Below are positions 1 through 8,179 of a stretch of 57,371 nt of DNA, piece after piece. A program made the translations under genes and the position numbers. Source of the stretch: Lewinellaceae bacterium (GTDB taxonomy: Bacteria; Bacteroidota; Bacteroidia; Chitinophagales; Saprospiraceae). Under the pieces are notes generated by a model. The model searched no databases. It saw only the letters and a program-made list of their open reading frames with translations, and was not told the DNA's origin. Where the stretch lies: assembly GCA_016713985.1 (NCBI GenBank), contig JADJOD010000041.1:1-57371 (forward strand), in the 5' to 3' direction. Numbering within the stretch: position 1 is the first letter of the stretch; every line of letters starts with the position of its first letter.

Positions 1-152
1 GGTTGGGACATACCCGGTACTCTGATGTATCGTTCAGTAAGATCACGTACGTAATAGTGCAGGATAGTGTCTGAAGGTCGTTTAACACCGGATGGAAGTT
101 TCGCCTTAATGAACTCAACACTGCTTTTGATAAGGGCTTCTAACTCATTCAT
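1..152 (-). CDS. Hypothetical protein, N-terminal part (runs off the window)
   Basis: An open frame begins with ATG at 152-150 and continues to the window edge, giving about 50 residues starting MNELEALIKSSVEFIKAKLP. I do not recognise the family. The piece is hydrophilic, looks alpha-helical at first and has no signal peptide. It diverges from the M20 amidohydrolase gene, so the roughly 55 bp between the two starts must hold both promoters. The rest lies outside the window, so no function can be given. Confidence 0.5.
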   Translation of the reverse strand, partial: MNELEALIKSSVEFIKAKLPSGVKRPSDTILHYYVRDLTERYIRVPGMSQ

Positions 153-206
153 TCGTTAAGCCTGATTTTGAGGAGCAAGTTAGTAAATTTACACCGCCAC
201 ATATTT

Positions 207-1398
207 ATGAAAGAACAAATCCTCCTCCTCCCACCAATACCACGCAGACACCGTAGCACACCGCCGCCACCTGCATATGCATCCCGAATTGTCGTTTCAG
301 GAAGTGCAGACCGGAAAGTTTGTAGCCGCCCGGCTCCTGGAACTCGGCATCAAACACCAACACGGCATGGCCGGCAACGGCGTGGTGGCCCTGATCGAAG
401 GAAAAAATCCGAAAAAACGCGTCGTCGCCCTGCGCGGCGATATGGATGCCTTGCCCATCCGGGAAGCCAACAAAGTGTCGTACAAATCTCAAAATGAAGG
501 TGTTATGCATGCCTGCGGGCATGATGTGCACACGTCGTCGCTGCTCGGTACGGCGCGTATCTTGCACGAACTGCGCAACAAATTCGAAGGTACGGTAAAG
601 TGTATTTTCCAGCCCGGCGAAGAGCGGCTGCCCGGCGGCGCAAGTATCATGATCAGGGAAGGTGTGCTCGAAAAACCACGCCCCGCGAGCATATTCGGCC
701 AGCACGTGCACCCGCCCCTGCGCGCGGGCATGGTCGGATTAAAACCCGGCATCTATATGGCCAGCAGCGACGAGATATACGTCACCATCAAAGGCCGGGG
801 CGGGCACGGCGCCATGCCGCAGGAATGCATTGACCCGGTTGCCATCACCGCTCAGGTCATCGTGACCCTGCAGCAGATCGTGAGCCGTTACGGCGACCCC
901 GGCACTCCGTCGGTGCTCACTTTTGGAAAAATCAACTCCACCGGAGGCGCCACCAACGTAATTCCCAACGAGGTGAAACTGGAAGGCACCTTCCGCACCA
1001 TGAATGAAAAATGGCGCGCCGAAGCCCACAAACGGATGAAAAAAATCGCCGAAACGATGGTAAAAAGTATGGGCGGCGCTTGCGAATTCAATATCCACAG
1101 GGGTTATCCGGTGCTTTACAACCACGAAGCGCTTACCCAGCGCACCAAACAATGGGCCATCGAATTTCTGGGTAAAGACAAAGTCGTGGACCTGCCTGCG
1201 CGTATGACGGCCGAAGATTTCGCTTATTTTTCCCAGGCAATGCCCGCCTGCTTTTACCGCCTCGGCACCGGCAACCCCGAACGGGGAATCACGTCACCCA
1301 TTCACACCGAAACATTCGATATCGACGAAGCCGCGCTTGAAACGGGCATGGGGCTGATGGCGTGGCTGGCAATCAGGGAGTTGGAAAAGAATTATTGA
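207..1398 (+). CDS. M20 family metallopeptidase/amidohydrolase (N-terminus frameshifted)
   Basis: This is a zinc-dependent hydrolase of the M20 amidohydrolase group (hippurate hydrolase or N-acyl-amino-acid amidohydrolase type), expected to free amino acids from N-acyl or small peptide substrates in the cytosol. The metal-binding motif HACGHDVHT is clear, as are the dimerisation-domain stretch GRGGHGAMP and the late motif MTAEDFAYF. The clean frame starts at ATG 277, inside the conserved RRHLHMHPELSFQE region, so it lacks the first ~23 residues. Those appear in two frames: MKEQILLL from ATG 207, then HQYHADTVAHRRHLH in the frame of 277. The switch falls in the CCT-rich run at about 220-232. 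Its stop overlaps the convergent FG-GAP gene by a few bases. Substrate is not predictable. Confidence 0.9.
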
Positions 1399-2669
1399 GC
1401 AGTAGCACGGGTCAGTTCGATCAGTTGCAGCGGCGCGTTATTCATCGCCACAAGCAGTCTTTTCCGCCCCCCCCGGCCCGCAATAACCTCCAGTTCACGC
1501 ACCGGCCCGTTCAGCCAGAACCCCGAAACGCCGGGTTCTTCTGCGAGGAAATGGCCGTCGCCGTCGCCCAACAGCAGTGCCCCGTAAGAGGCGTCAAAAC
1601 GCCCGATGGCAGGTTGCACTTCGTAAAAATTACCACCCAGTAATACATCCAGGTGCCCGTCGCCGTTAAAATCATACGGCAAAACGGCGAACACCGGGCT
1701 GAATTGGGCCTCCACAGGCAAGAGGTAGAGCGCCCATTGGCCGCTGCCTTTGTTTTCAAAATAGCAGGAACCCGGCATTTCCACCTGCTTGTACAAAGCG
1801 CCTTCACGCATTTCTTCAGTAAACACTTCTTCGAAGGTGCTTTCCGCGTACTTCCGGTATTGAACAAATCGTTTTTTTAACGCGGGCAACTGGCCGATCA
1901 ACGCATCTTTATCGGCAAAAACGCGGTTTTTACCTTGCCGGTAATAAGTCAGAATCGGCTCCACACTGCCGTTTCCGTCGAAATCCTTTACCCAAAGCCC
2001 GAGTGGTTCGGTTGCCGAGGCCCGTAGGTTGCTGTTCAATCCCAGGTTGCCTGCTACCAAATCCTGATCGCCGTCGCCGTCGAAATCGGCCGCCCGGATA
2101 CAATTCCAGAGGCCGGAAGAATGCGGAATTTCCGTTTTTTCAAAACCTTCGGCCGTGTTCCGGAAAACGGTGACCGGCATCCATTCGCCACAAACAACCA
2201 GGTCGGGGCGGCCATCCTGTTCCAGATCAACCCAGCAGGCATCGGTGACCATACCGGTGATGCCTGTTCCGGTTTTTGAAGTTTTGATCGGTGTTTCAAC
2301 AAAACGGCCGGTTCCCGTATTTTTCAGGAGGTAAGACACCGGAGAGAGTCCGTACGATCCGGTTACCGAGCGGGTGCCGACGAACAAATCCTGCTGGCCG
2401 TCGCCGTCAAAATCAGCCGCCCGGATGCAGGAAGTATTTTTTGAAATAAACGTTTCGGCCGGCAACGGGGGCGCCGATCGGGGTGAAAAAGTGCCGTCGG
2501 TTTGTTGCACCATTGCCGTATCCGGATTATAAAAATCGTCCAGTCCATCGCCGTTCAGGTCGGCCACATCCCACTTCGGTCCTTGTGTGGCCAAAGACCA
2601 GGGCATAAGTTTCTCCCGGGCAATGTCCTGCAGGTCGTTTTTCGCTACCGGGAAAAGTATTTCCTGCAC
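1392..2669 (-). CDS. FG-GAP/VCBS repeat protein, C-terminal segment of a broken gene
   Basis: This frame holds repeated calcium-binding-like FG-GAP units (for example DLNGDGLDDFYN, DFDGDGQQDLF, DFDGDGDQDLV, DFNGDGHLDVL) as found in extracellular beta-propeller proteins. It is the third part of one gene whose earlier parts lie at 2767-3072 and 2906-4702. The join is visible: the frame can be read upstream from 2669 to about 2775 as NEIIYDIRAGQTITLDAKNA, directly continuing the ASPIC segment if one A of the AAA at about 2772 is dropped. The intact protein would be about 1,050 residues, the normal size for Bacteroidota FG-GAP/ASPIC lipoproteins. The family is often annotated CRTAC1-like or VCBS; its role is not established. 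Confidence 0.75.
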   Translation of the reverse strand: MQEILFPVAKNDLQDIAREKLMPWSLATQGPKWDVADLNGDGLDDFYNPDTAMVQQTDGTFSPRSAPPLPAETFISKNTSCIRAADFDGDGQQDLFVGTRSVTGSYGLSPVSYLLKNTGTGRFVETPIKTSKTGTGITGMVTDACWVDLEQDGRPDLVVCGEWMPVTVFRNTAEGFEKTEIPHSSGLWNCIRAADFDGDGDQDLVAGNLGLNSNLRASATEPLGLWVKDFDGNGSVEPILTYYRQGKNRVFADKDALIGQLPALKKRFVQYRKYAESTFEEVFTEEMREGALYKQVEMPGSCYFENKGSGQWALYLLPVEAQFSPVFAVLPYDFNGDGHLDVLLGGNFYEVQPAIGRFDASYGALLLGDGDGHFLAEEPGVSGFWLNGPVRELEVIAGRGGRKRLLVAMNNAPLQLIELTRATAQ

Positions 2670-2766
2670 AGGATATTCGTGTGATCCGGCGGCCGCTACC
2701 GGTCGCCGGATCGCATTTTTGGCATCCAGTGTGATCGTTTGCCCGGCCCGAATGTCGTATATTATT

Positions 2767-3072
2767 TCATTTGTCCCCTGGCCAGCTCACCAACAGCGAA
2801 TCCACCTGTTCGGTATCGCCCAGGCCGAACAAAATAACACCCGGCTCCACCGATGATTGAAAGCCCCGAACGGGCTGGTTTTCAGCATACTGTACCTGTT
2901 TTCCCTCAAACAACTTTACTCGGGCGCCAATACCGAACGGGTTTCCACCCATACCTGAAAGTTTGATTTTGAGAAAACGACCGTGGCGGGTGTTGTTCCT
3001 GAAAACCGAGGCGGGTTCGTTCAGAGGAACAACCCGTATGGTCGAGTCCCCAGTTTTTTGACACGTCTTCAA
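2767..3072 (-). CDS. ASPIC/UnbV domain segment of the broken FG-GAP gene
   Basis: This short frame carries an ASPIC/UnbV domain: RFLKIKLSGMGGNPFGIGARVKLFEG, with later VRGFQSSVEPGVILFGLGDTEQVDSLLVSWPGD, is the usual pattern. In the family this domain sits between an N-terminal and a C-terminal FG-GAP block, exactly the order here. It has no start codon of its own and is not an independent gene. It ends at a TGA that is bypassed by a one-base shift near 2772. At the other end, near 3055, about 20 residues usually present between WGLD and NEPASVFRNN (the PSFSNGAAYADLDGDGDLDL-like stretch) are missing, so this break is a deletion as well as a frame change. Confidence 0.7.
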   Translation of the reverse strand: MKTCQKTGDSTIRVVPLNEPASVFRNNTRHGRFLKIKLSGMGGNPFGIGARVKLFEGKQVQYAENQPVRGFQSSVEPGVILFGLGDTEQVDSLLVSWPGDK

Positions 3073-4702
3073 AACGCAGGTCGCCGCTGTTTTTATAGCA
3101 GTAGTTTGCTACAGCGCCGGAAGGCATTTTTGCGATCAGTTCCAGGTCACTGGCATTGCCCTGCACCTCTTGTGAAGAGATATATTTCAGGTAGTCGATG
3201 TCATTGGGCCGGTGCGGGATACCGTTGCTGATAAAAAGGTCTTTCCGGCCGTCGAGATCGAAGTCGGCAAACAATGGGCTCCAGCTCCAATCCGTGGTCG
3301 CCACACCGGCCAACTGGCCGATTTCGGAAAAAACGGTGAACGGTGGACGGGAGACGGTGGACGGGAGACGGTTGTTCGTTTTGAAGAAAGATTCGTGTGA
3401 GGAGATATGGGGTGAAAAATTGTCACCGGTGTCCCGTCCACCGCCTACCGTTCCACAATTGAGTTGCAGGCAGTTACGGGGAAACTGCCAGTGATAGCCA
3501 TAGGAATGTTTGTATTCGTACACCTGGTACTGATCGGCCGGCTGGCTGGCTTTGAGGATGGTCTCGTCTTCCGGTTTCATATCGAGGGTGACGATATCCG
3601 GCCGGGCATCATTATTAAAATCAGCCATGTCGCAGCCCATGGAAAAATTGGACGTATGGCCCGTGCTTTCGGCAATTCCTTCGCTGAAATACTGCCCATG
3701 CACGTTGTAATACAAAAAGTCGTTTTCGTGAAAGTCGTTGGCAACGTAGATGTCCGGGTACCCGTCGGCGTTTATATCCCCCACGGCAAGGCCGAGGCCG
3801 TAGCCCGATTTGCCGTCGTGCAGGCCGGAGACGCGGGTAACGTCGACAAATTTTCCGCCGTCGTTTCTGAACAAGCGGTCGCTGGCCGGCGTGTCAAATT
3901 GCCGGGAAATGGCCGTGTCTTTGTAGGATTCCGACGAATGCACGCTGTGGCATAGCACAAAACAATCGAGGTCGCCGTCGAGATCATAGTCGAAAAAGGC
4001 GGCCTGGGTACACAAAGCAGAAAGGTCAAGGCCGTAGTCGGCGGCTTTTTCCGTAAAAGTGCCGTCGCGGTTATTGATAAACAGCTGGTTTTTGCCCCGA
4101 AAGGATTTGTATACCCCCACCTGACAAACGTAGATATCGAGCCAGCCGTCGGCGTTTACGTCGGCCATGGTGACGCCGGTTTTCCAGGAACCTGTACCTC
4201 CGGTACCCGATTTTTCTGTTGCGTCTTCAAAGTGAAAGTCCCCGCGATTGAGGTACAGTTTGTTTGGCCCGAGATTGGACGTAAAATAGAGGTCGGGCAG
4301 GCCGTCGTTGTTCACGTCGCCTGCTGCGACGCCGCCGCCGTTGTAATAATAAAGGTATTGGACAATGTTCATCCCGTCCGCCGTTTGTTCGGGCAGGGTA
4401 TTGGAGAAGTTAATGCCCGTTTCACCGGCTGAACATGCTGAAAAAAGGGTGGGTTTGTCGGACGGGTGGCAAGCGAAAAAAAATAGGATGGCGCCGCACA
4501 AGACATAAACGGCAGCGCCTGTTCCTGTACGCCGATATTCAGGGACGACGCATGGAGGGGCGGCGTTTCTGTTATTTTTTGAGAATTCGAATCGGGTCCG
4601 TTCTGAAATAGGCGCTGATCTTTGCCTGGATCTTGTCGTCACTTTGATTGTGGTGTGATTTGCTGTAAAATTCCTGGCTGTCCAACTGAACAAACCCTTC
4701 AA
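2906..4702 (-). CDS. FG-GAP/VCBS lipoprotein, N-terminal segment of the broken gene
   Basis: This segment holds the lipoprotein signal (CGAILFFFAC, then HPSDKPTLF) and the N-terminal FG-GAP repeats (GGGVAAGDVNNDGLPDLYF, DVNADGWLDIYV, DYDLDGDLDCFV, DINADGYPDIYV, DFDLDGRKDLFIS). It is expected on the cell surface or outer membrane. The true start is unclear: the frame is open to 4702, but that gives 80 odd residues before the signal sequence. An ATG at 4553 is well placed but one frame off. Real coding ends at about 3057; the last ~50 residues to 2906 are out of frame. An in-frame insertion of about 36 residues between CLQLNCG and FSEIGQLAGV is described under findings. Confidence 0.75.
   Translation of the reverse strand: MKGLFSWTARNFTANHTTIKVTTRSRQRSAPISERTRFEFSKNNRNAAPPCVVPEYRRTGTGAAVYVLCGAILFFFACHPSDKPTLFSACSAGETGINFSNTLPEQTADGMNIVQYLYYYNGGGVAAGDVNNDGLPDLYFTSNLGPNKLYLNRGDFHFEDATEKSGTGGTGSWKTGVTMADVNADGWLDIYVCQVGVYKSFRGKNQLFINNRDGTFTEKAADYGLDLSALCTQAAFFDYDLDGDLDCFVLCHSVHSSESYKDTAISRQFDTPASDRLFRNDGGKFVDVTRVSGLHDGKSGYGLGLAVGDINADGYPDIYVANDFHENDFLYYNVHGQYFSEGIAESTGHTSNFSMGCDMADFNNDARPDIVTLDMKPEDETILKASQPADQYQVYEYKHSYGYHWQFPRNCLQLNCGTVGGGRDTGDNFSPHISSHESFFKTNNRLPSTVSRPPFTVFSEIGQLAGVATTDWSWSPLFADFDLDGRKDLFISNGIPHRPNDIDYLKYISSQEVQGNASDLELIAKMPSGAVANYCYKNSGDLRFEDVSKNWGLDHTGCSSERTRLGFQEQHPPRSFSQNQTFRYGWKPVRYWRPSKVV
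3340..3452. repeat. In-gene repeat element with 14-bp tandem units and inverted ends
   Basis: The 14-bp unit ACGGTGGACGGGAG is repeated about 2.4 times at 3340-3372, and its reverse complement TCCCGTCCACC occurs at 3432-3442, pairing with GGTGGACGGGA at 3342-3352. The element lies inside the FG-GAP gene and adds about 36 codons without breaking the frame. Family members normally run straight from CLQLN to FSEIGQLAGV. Confidence 0.6.
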
Positions 4703-4721
4703 CCACTTCTCCTTAATTTAT

Positions 4722-5483
4722 TTACAGTTTCAACGCTGACTTTCGAAGCCGTTGCAGGAAGGGGGAAGCAAAAATGAAGGACTGAAGATTTTCATTATCG
4801 CTGCTTAACACCTCGTTTTTGCTGCCGCTCCATTCCAGCCGGCCCTCGTGAAGAAAACAGATGTTGTCGCCAATTTCCATCACCGAGTTCATGTCGTGGG
4901 TATTGATAACGGTGGTAATGTTGTTTTCTTCGGTAATACTGCTGATGAGTTCGTCGATCAGGATGGCGGTTTTGGGATCGAGGCCGGAGTTGGGTTCGTC
5001 GCAAAAGAGGTATTGGGGCTGGAGCACGATGGCGCGGGCGATACCGACGCGTTTTTGCATACCACCCGAAAGTTCGGAAGGGTATTTTTTATTGTTCCCC
5101 GCCAGGTTGACCCGTTCGAGGCAATAATTGACCCGTTCGAGTTTTTGCTGCGGCGAATTATGGGTGAACATATCGAGTGGAAACCGGATGTTTTGTTCCA
5201 CAGTGAGTGAATCGAACAATGCCGATCCCTGAAACAACATGCCGATTTTCATACGGATGGCGCGCATGCCCTCTTTGTCCAGGTTACTGAAATTTACGTC
5301 ATCGTACCATACATTGCCGCTTGACGGGGTTTGCAACCCAACCAGTATTTTCAGCAAAACGGTTTTTCCCGCTCCCGAGCGGCCGATGATGAGGTTGTTT
5401 TTGCCAGCTTCAAAGGTGAACGAGATCCCTTTTAATACCTGCTGATCATTAAAAGTTTTGACAATGTTTTCTGCGCGGATCAT
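4722..5483 (-). CDS. ABC transporter ATP-binding protein, MlaF-like
   Basis: This is a cytosolic ABC ATPase of 253 residues. Walker A (GRSGAGKTVLLK), the signature LSGGMQKRVGIARAI, Walker B (YLFCDEPNSGLDP) and the switch histidine (NTHDM) are all present. The GGMQKR form of the signature is typical of the MlaF/Ttg2A group that powers phospholipid or lipid transport with an MlaE permease and an MlaD substrate-binding protein. No mlaE or mlaD is adjacent: the next genes are a decayed DUF2141 gene upstream and the FG-GAP gene downstream. The permease must be elsewhere or lost. A TACATTTG box at 5574-5567 is a plausible promoter, with a leader of about 75 bases. Confidence 0.9.
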   Translation of the reverse strand: MIRAENIVKTFNDQQVLKGISFTFEAGKNNLIIGRSGAGKTVLLKILVGLQTPSSGNVWYDDVNFSNLDKEGMRAIRMKIGMLFQGSALFDSLTVEQNIRFPLDMFTHNSPQQKLERVNYCLERVNLAGNNKKYPSELSGGMQKRVGIARAIVLQPQYLFCDEPNSGLDPKTAILIDELISSITEENNITTVINTHDMNSVMEIGDNICFLHEGRLEWSGSKNEVLSSDNENLQSFIFASPFLQRLRKSALKL

Positions 5484-5566
5484 GGATAGTTATTTCATGA
5501 ATACGTCAATACGCCGTGCTGTATCTGTTTGTTCAGGATTTTCACGCCGTGACGACAACACGGAGG

Positions 5567-5574
5567 CAAATGTA
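5567..5574 (-). promoter_or_regulatory. Putative -7 box for the MlaF-like gene
   Basis: TACATTTG on the minus strand fits the Bacteroidota TAnnTTTG element and lies about 85 bp upstream of the ABC ATPase start. A clear -33 TTTG partner at the usual distance is not visible, so this is a sequence-match call only. Confidence 0.4.
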
Positions 5575-5601
5575 ATCAGCACCCGTCACTCGAAGCCTGT
5601 T

Positions 5602-6009
5602 TTACCATTTTTCCAATCGAATTGAAATATTATTCGCTCCTTCTTTTATTTCAAATTTGGCTTCGTCCCAGTTGGGCGCCCTGAATTGGGCCGTGCATTG
5701 TTCGAAAAACCATAGGGCTCGGTAGGAATTCCGAACAGATTGGTATCCATTTTCCGTTGCCGTTCAGGTCGTGAAATGGCTGACCGCATACCTCCGGCAG
5801 CAGCTGGAACAATCGACGGCGAGTGTTCCGGCCTGTGCAACGGGAATGATTTTTTTCAGGCAGGCCTTTTCCGGTTTTAAAAAATCCGATTTGCTTCGGT
5901 AAACACCCACATAGATATTGCCTTGCGTATGTTGAATATTAGTAAATGATATGGCGAACATGGGCGCGAGTAGATTCAGGGAAAAAAAAGCGGATACGGT
6001 CACGGGCAA
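5602..6009 (-). pseudogene. DUF2141 family protein, multiply frameshifted
   Basis: The family is recognisable across three frames. From 6009 the first frame gives a signal-like start, then NIYVGVYRSKSDFLKPEKAC and AGTLAVDCS. Later pieces switch frame repeatedly: YAVSHF, HDLNGNGK, MDTNLFGIPTEPYGFSNNARP, then APNWDEAKFEIKEGANNISI and a TAA at 5604-5602. Together these make a normal ~135-residue DUF2141 protein, a small exported domain of unknown function. At least four frame changes fall within about 130 bp (5670-5800), far denser than elsewhere in the window. Either the copy is decayed or this patch was read badly. It sits between fbp and the MlaF-like gene on the same strand. Confidence 0.6.
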
Positions 6010-6030
6010 ATGGTTAACGGAATTCCGGAT

Positions 6031-6066
6031 AAAAAAATTGGCAGCCCCGGGGGGCCGGGAACTGCC
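6031..6066 (-). terminator. Rho-independent terminator after fbp
   Basis: On the minus strand a GC-rich hairpin closes with GGCAG (6065-6061) pairing CTGCC (6044-6040), contains CCCGG/CCGGGG, and is followed by a T-run read from 6039 to 6031. It starts about 25 bp after the fbp stop. Confidence 0.55.
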
Positions 6067-6089
6067 TTATGAAAAGAACGAACAGTCGA

Positions 6090-6902
6090 TCAAAGGGGCA
6101 ATGCCGAATAACGCTCGATAAACGCTTTCAGTTCATCCACCATGGCCGGCGAACCGATGGCAATGGTGCAGCGCTGGTGGAGTTCGTTGGGTACCACGTC
6201 AAGGATTCGTTTGAGTTGGGTATTCATGGCTTTGCCGCCGGCCTGCTCCACGATCATCGACAGGGGGTTGCACTCATAGAGCAGCCGGAGTTTGCCTTTC
6301 GGATATTTGCGCGTGCTGGGATAGAGGAAGATACCACCCTGGATCAGGATGCGGTGAATATCGCTCACCATCGAGCCGATGTAGCGAAGGCCGTAGTTTT
6401 GGTCGGAGCAATTATCGATGTACCGCCGCATTTCCAGGTCGAATTTGGAGTAGTAGCCCTGATTGACGGAATACGTGGAGCCGTTTTCCGGCATCCGCAT
6501 ATTGCGGTGGCTGAGGCAAAACTCGCCGATGGAAGGATCGAGGGTGAAACCGTTGACGCCACGACCGGTGGTGTAGACAAGTATGGTGGAGGTGCCGTAC
6601 AACACATAGCCGGCGGCCACCTGTTTTACGCCTGCCTGCAGGAAATCTTCTTTTGTTGCGGGGCCGTTGGGATCACTTTTCCGGCGGTAAATGGCGAAAA
6701 TAGTGCCCACCGAGACATTCACGTCGATGTTGGAAGAACCGTCGAGCGGGTCGAACATCACGATGTAATGGCTTGTTTTGGTGCCGATCGGCGGAATATG
6801 AATGATGTCCTCATTTTCCTCGGAAGCGATGGCGCAGCATTCGCCGGAGTTTTGGAGGCACTCGATGAGTTTTTCATTGGCGTACATCGAGTTTTGCTGC
6901 AT
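6090..6902 (-). CDS. fbp: Class 1 fructose-1,6-bisphosphatase, main segment
   Basis: This segment carries the catalytic body of a class 1 FBPase, which hydrolyses fructose 1,6-bisphosphate to fructose 6-phosphate in gluconeogenesis, in the cytosol with Mg2+. The metal-binding and active-site motif DPLDGSSNIDVNVSVGTIF is intact, as are IGEFCLSH and LLYECNPLSMIVEQAGG. The first ~100 residues lie in another frame (6874-7221). The frame can be read back through YANEKLIECLQNSG to ENQSGDMQQNS at about 6925, where it meets the N-terminal frame at GVADSG. One base added in the GGGAGAA run near 6920 restores a single gene of ~360 residues. Gluconeogenesis normally needs this enzyme, so a sequencing error is likelier than loss. 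Confidence 0.88.
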   Translation of the reverse strand: MQQNSMYANEKLIECLQNSGECCAIASEENEDIIHIPPIGTKTSHYIVMFDPLDGSSNIDVNVSVGTIFAIYRRKSDPNGPATKEDFLQAGVKQVAAGYVLYGTSTILVYTTGRGVNGFTLDPSIGEFCLSHRNMRMPENGSTYSVNQGYYSKFDLEMRRYIDNCSDQNYGLRYIGSMVSDIHRILIQGGIFLYPSTRKYPKGKLRLLYECNPLSMIVEQAGGKAMNTQLKRILDVVPNELHQRCTIAIGSPAMVDELKAFIERYSALPL

Positions 6903-7221
6903 GTCGCCACTTTGGTTCTCCCGAATCGGCTACGCCGACGATGTTGACCAAACCGGCCTTGTTTACTTCGCGGTTGATAATTTTCGCTGCCACACCGATA
7001 TCGCGCAGGAGTCCGGTGAGTTCGCCGGTGGCAAAATCAAAGTCCTTTTCAGAGCGGATGATAAATTCATCCAGGGTAATGATGCGGTTGCCGGAAGTAG
7101 GCGAAGTGGGGGCTGGTGTGCCGTTTTGAGGTGCTTTTTTAACACTTGTTTGCCATAAGGTGGTGGATTGAATACTGGATAGAGGTTGGATTTGAACGAA
7201 GGCATATATTTGGCAGTGCAA
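6874..7221 (-). CDS. fbp: Fructose-1,6-bisphosphatase, N-terminal segment (frameshifted from the main part)
   Basis: This frame supplies the FBPase N-terminus: ITLDEFIIRSEKDFDFATGE, then LTGLLRDIGVAAKIINREVN and KAGLVNIVGVADSG, the conserved AMP-site helix region. After GVADSG it runs out of frame into EPKWRHAAKL and stops at 6874, while the true continuation is in the frame of 6090-6902. No ATG precedes the conserved part in this frame; the open region begins with a TTG at 7221, and an ATG at 7209 lies in a different frame. The start is therefore uncertain by about 15 residues, and a further indel near 7150-7205 is possible. Confidence 0.75.
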   Translation of the reverse strand: MHCQIYAFVQIQPLSSIQSTTLWQTSVKKAPQNGTPAPTSPTSGNRIITLDEFIIRSEKDFDFATGELTGLLRDIGVAAKIINREVNKAGLVNIVGVADSGEPKWRHAAKLDVRQ

Positions 7222-7315
7222 AAATAATAAATCTGCCGGTTTTGATTGAAATAGCCAACTGAATCGGGTAATCCGACGTTTTATATCCGAATCATTCCAT
7301 TTGCCCCGTTCGTTT

Positions 7316-7696
7316 ATGCGCCTCTTTTTACTGATCGCTGCCCTTGTTTTTTACACCTGTCGCCCGGCAGGACCGGAGACCCTGCCGCTGCCCACGAAGG
7401 TTTGTATCAAAACGACCCACCACGATTATCCGCTGACAGGGTCCATCGTTTATCTCAAATATTTTACCGATTCTTTTCCCGGCTACGACAAGGGTGCAGA
7501 CTTTTACGACGCCTCGTTCAAAACCGGCGCCGACGCCCGCGGATGTATCGAATCCGTCCCGGAAGGCCGGCACTGGCTGGTGGCCTTCGGCTACGACAGC
7601 TTGCACTTTCCCCATGAAGCGTTTGGCAGCCTCCCGATAGATATTTCACTGACTTACCGGCCGGTAGTGGATACTATGATCTATTTAGGCCACTGA
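7316..7696 (+). CDS. Hypothetical exported protein, probable lipoprotein
   Basis: This 126-residue protein starts MRLFLLIAALVFYTC, a hydrophobic signal ending in a cysteine that could be lipidated, so it is probably anchored on the periplasmic or outer side. ATG 7316 is chosen over 7301 because the hydrophobic segment begins there. The mature part (VCIKTTHHDYPLTGSIVYLK onward) looks like a small beta-rich domain. No known family was recognised. It diverges from fbp and converges with the DUF1801 gene. Confidence 0.6.
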   Translation: MRLFLLIAALVFYTCRPAGPETLPLPTKVCIKTTHHDYPLTGSIVYLKYFTDSFPGYDKGADFYDASFKTGADARGCIESVPEGRHWLVAFGYDSLHFPHEAFGSLPIDISLTYRPVVDTMIYLGH

Positions 7697-7701
7697 TATT
7701 T

Positions 7702-8097
7702 TCATTTTTTTACCGCCATTTCCCTGTCGAGCAATACCGCCTCGTGCAATATTTCCAGCAAGGGCTCTTCCCGGATATCTTTTTCGGACAACAGCCGGAT
7801 ATACGCTACTTCTTTCCGGCCGCCAAGATCGAGCAGGCCCTGGTCGTTGGACAAAAGGCGCCCCCGGGCAAAACCAAACGCCACACCCGAATTGATCCCG
7901 CTGTAAGGAAACGAGGCCGGATAAAGAAAACATATTCTGCTGAAACGCCAGTAATAGGGAACGCCGTAGCCGAATTTTTCCTTTAATTCCGGGAAGTTGG
8001 TCTGCAACAAATTCCGTATACGTTCACAAATAGATTTTTCTGCAGGTAATAAATCTTCAAAAAAAGATTCAAAGTCTTTATGTTTGGCGAGATTCAT
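7702..8097 (-). CDS. DUF1801 (YdhG/YjbR-like) domain protein
   Basis: This 131-residue protein has the DUF1801 pattern: an N-terminal helix (FESFFEDLLPAEKSICERIR), the core KFGYGVPYYWRFSRICFLYP and the later VAFGFARGRLLSN. The fold is the small alpha/beta YdhG type and is cytosolic. Its biochemical role is unknown. It ends only a few bases from the stop of the convergent lipoprotein gene and diverges from the GH3 gene, so it appears to be a single-gene unit. Confidence 0.8.
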   Translation of the reverse strand: MNLAKHKDFESFFEDLLPAEKSICERIRNLLQTNFPELKEKFGYGVPYYWRFSRICFLYPASFPYSGINSGVAFGFARGRLLSNDQGLLDLGGRKEVAYIRLLSEKDIREEPLLEILHEAVLLDREMAVKK

Positions 8098-8179
8098 CGG
8101 AAAATCTGGAATAAAGGCTCAAAAATAGTCTTATTGAACACGAATGGCAATCCCATAGACCCGGATCGAGACGAAATCG

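Noticed and set aside
168..497. Plus-strand 109-residue frame with arginine-rich product
   Set aside because: Only its first part (MKEQILLL) is real, as the start of the M20 gene; the rest is an out-of-frame shadow of the amidohydrolase.
3464..3955. 163-residue plus-strand frame opposite the FG-GAP gene
   Set aside because: It is a complement-strand shadow; the minus strand shows clear FG-GAP repeats.
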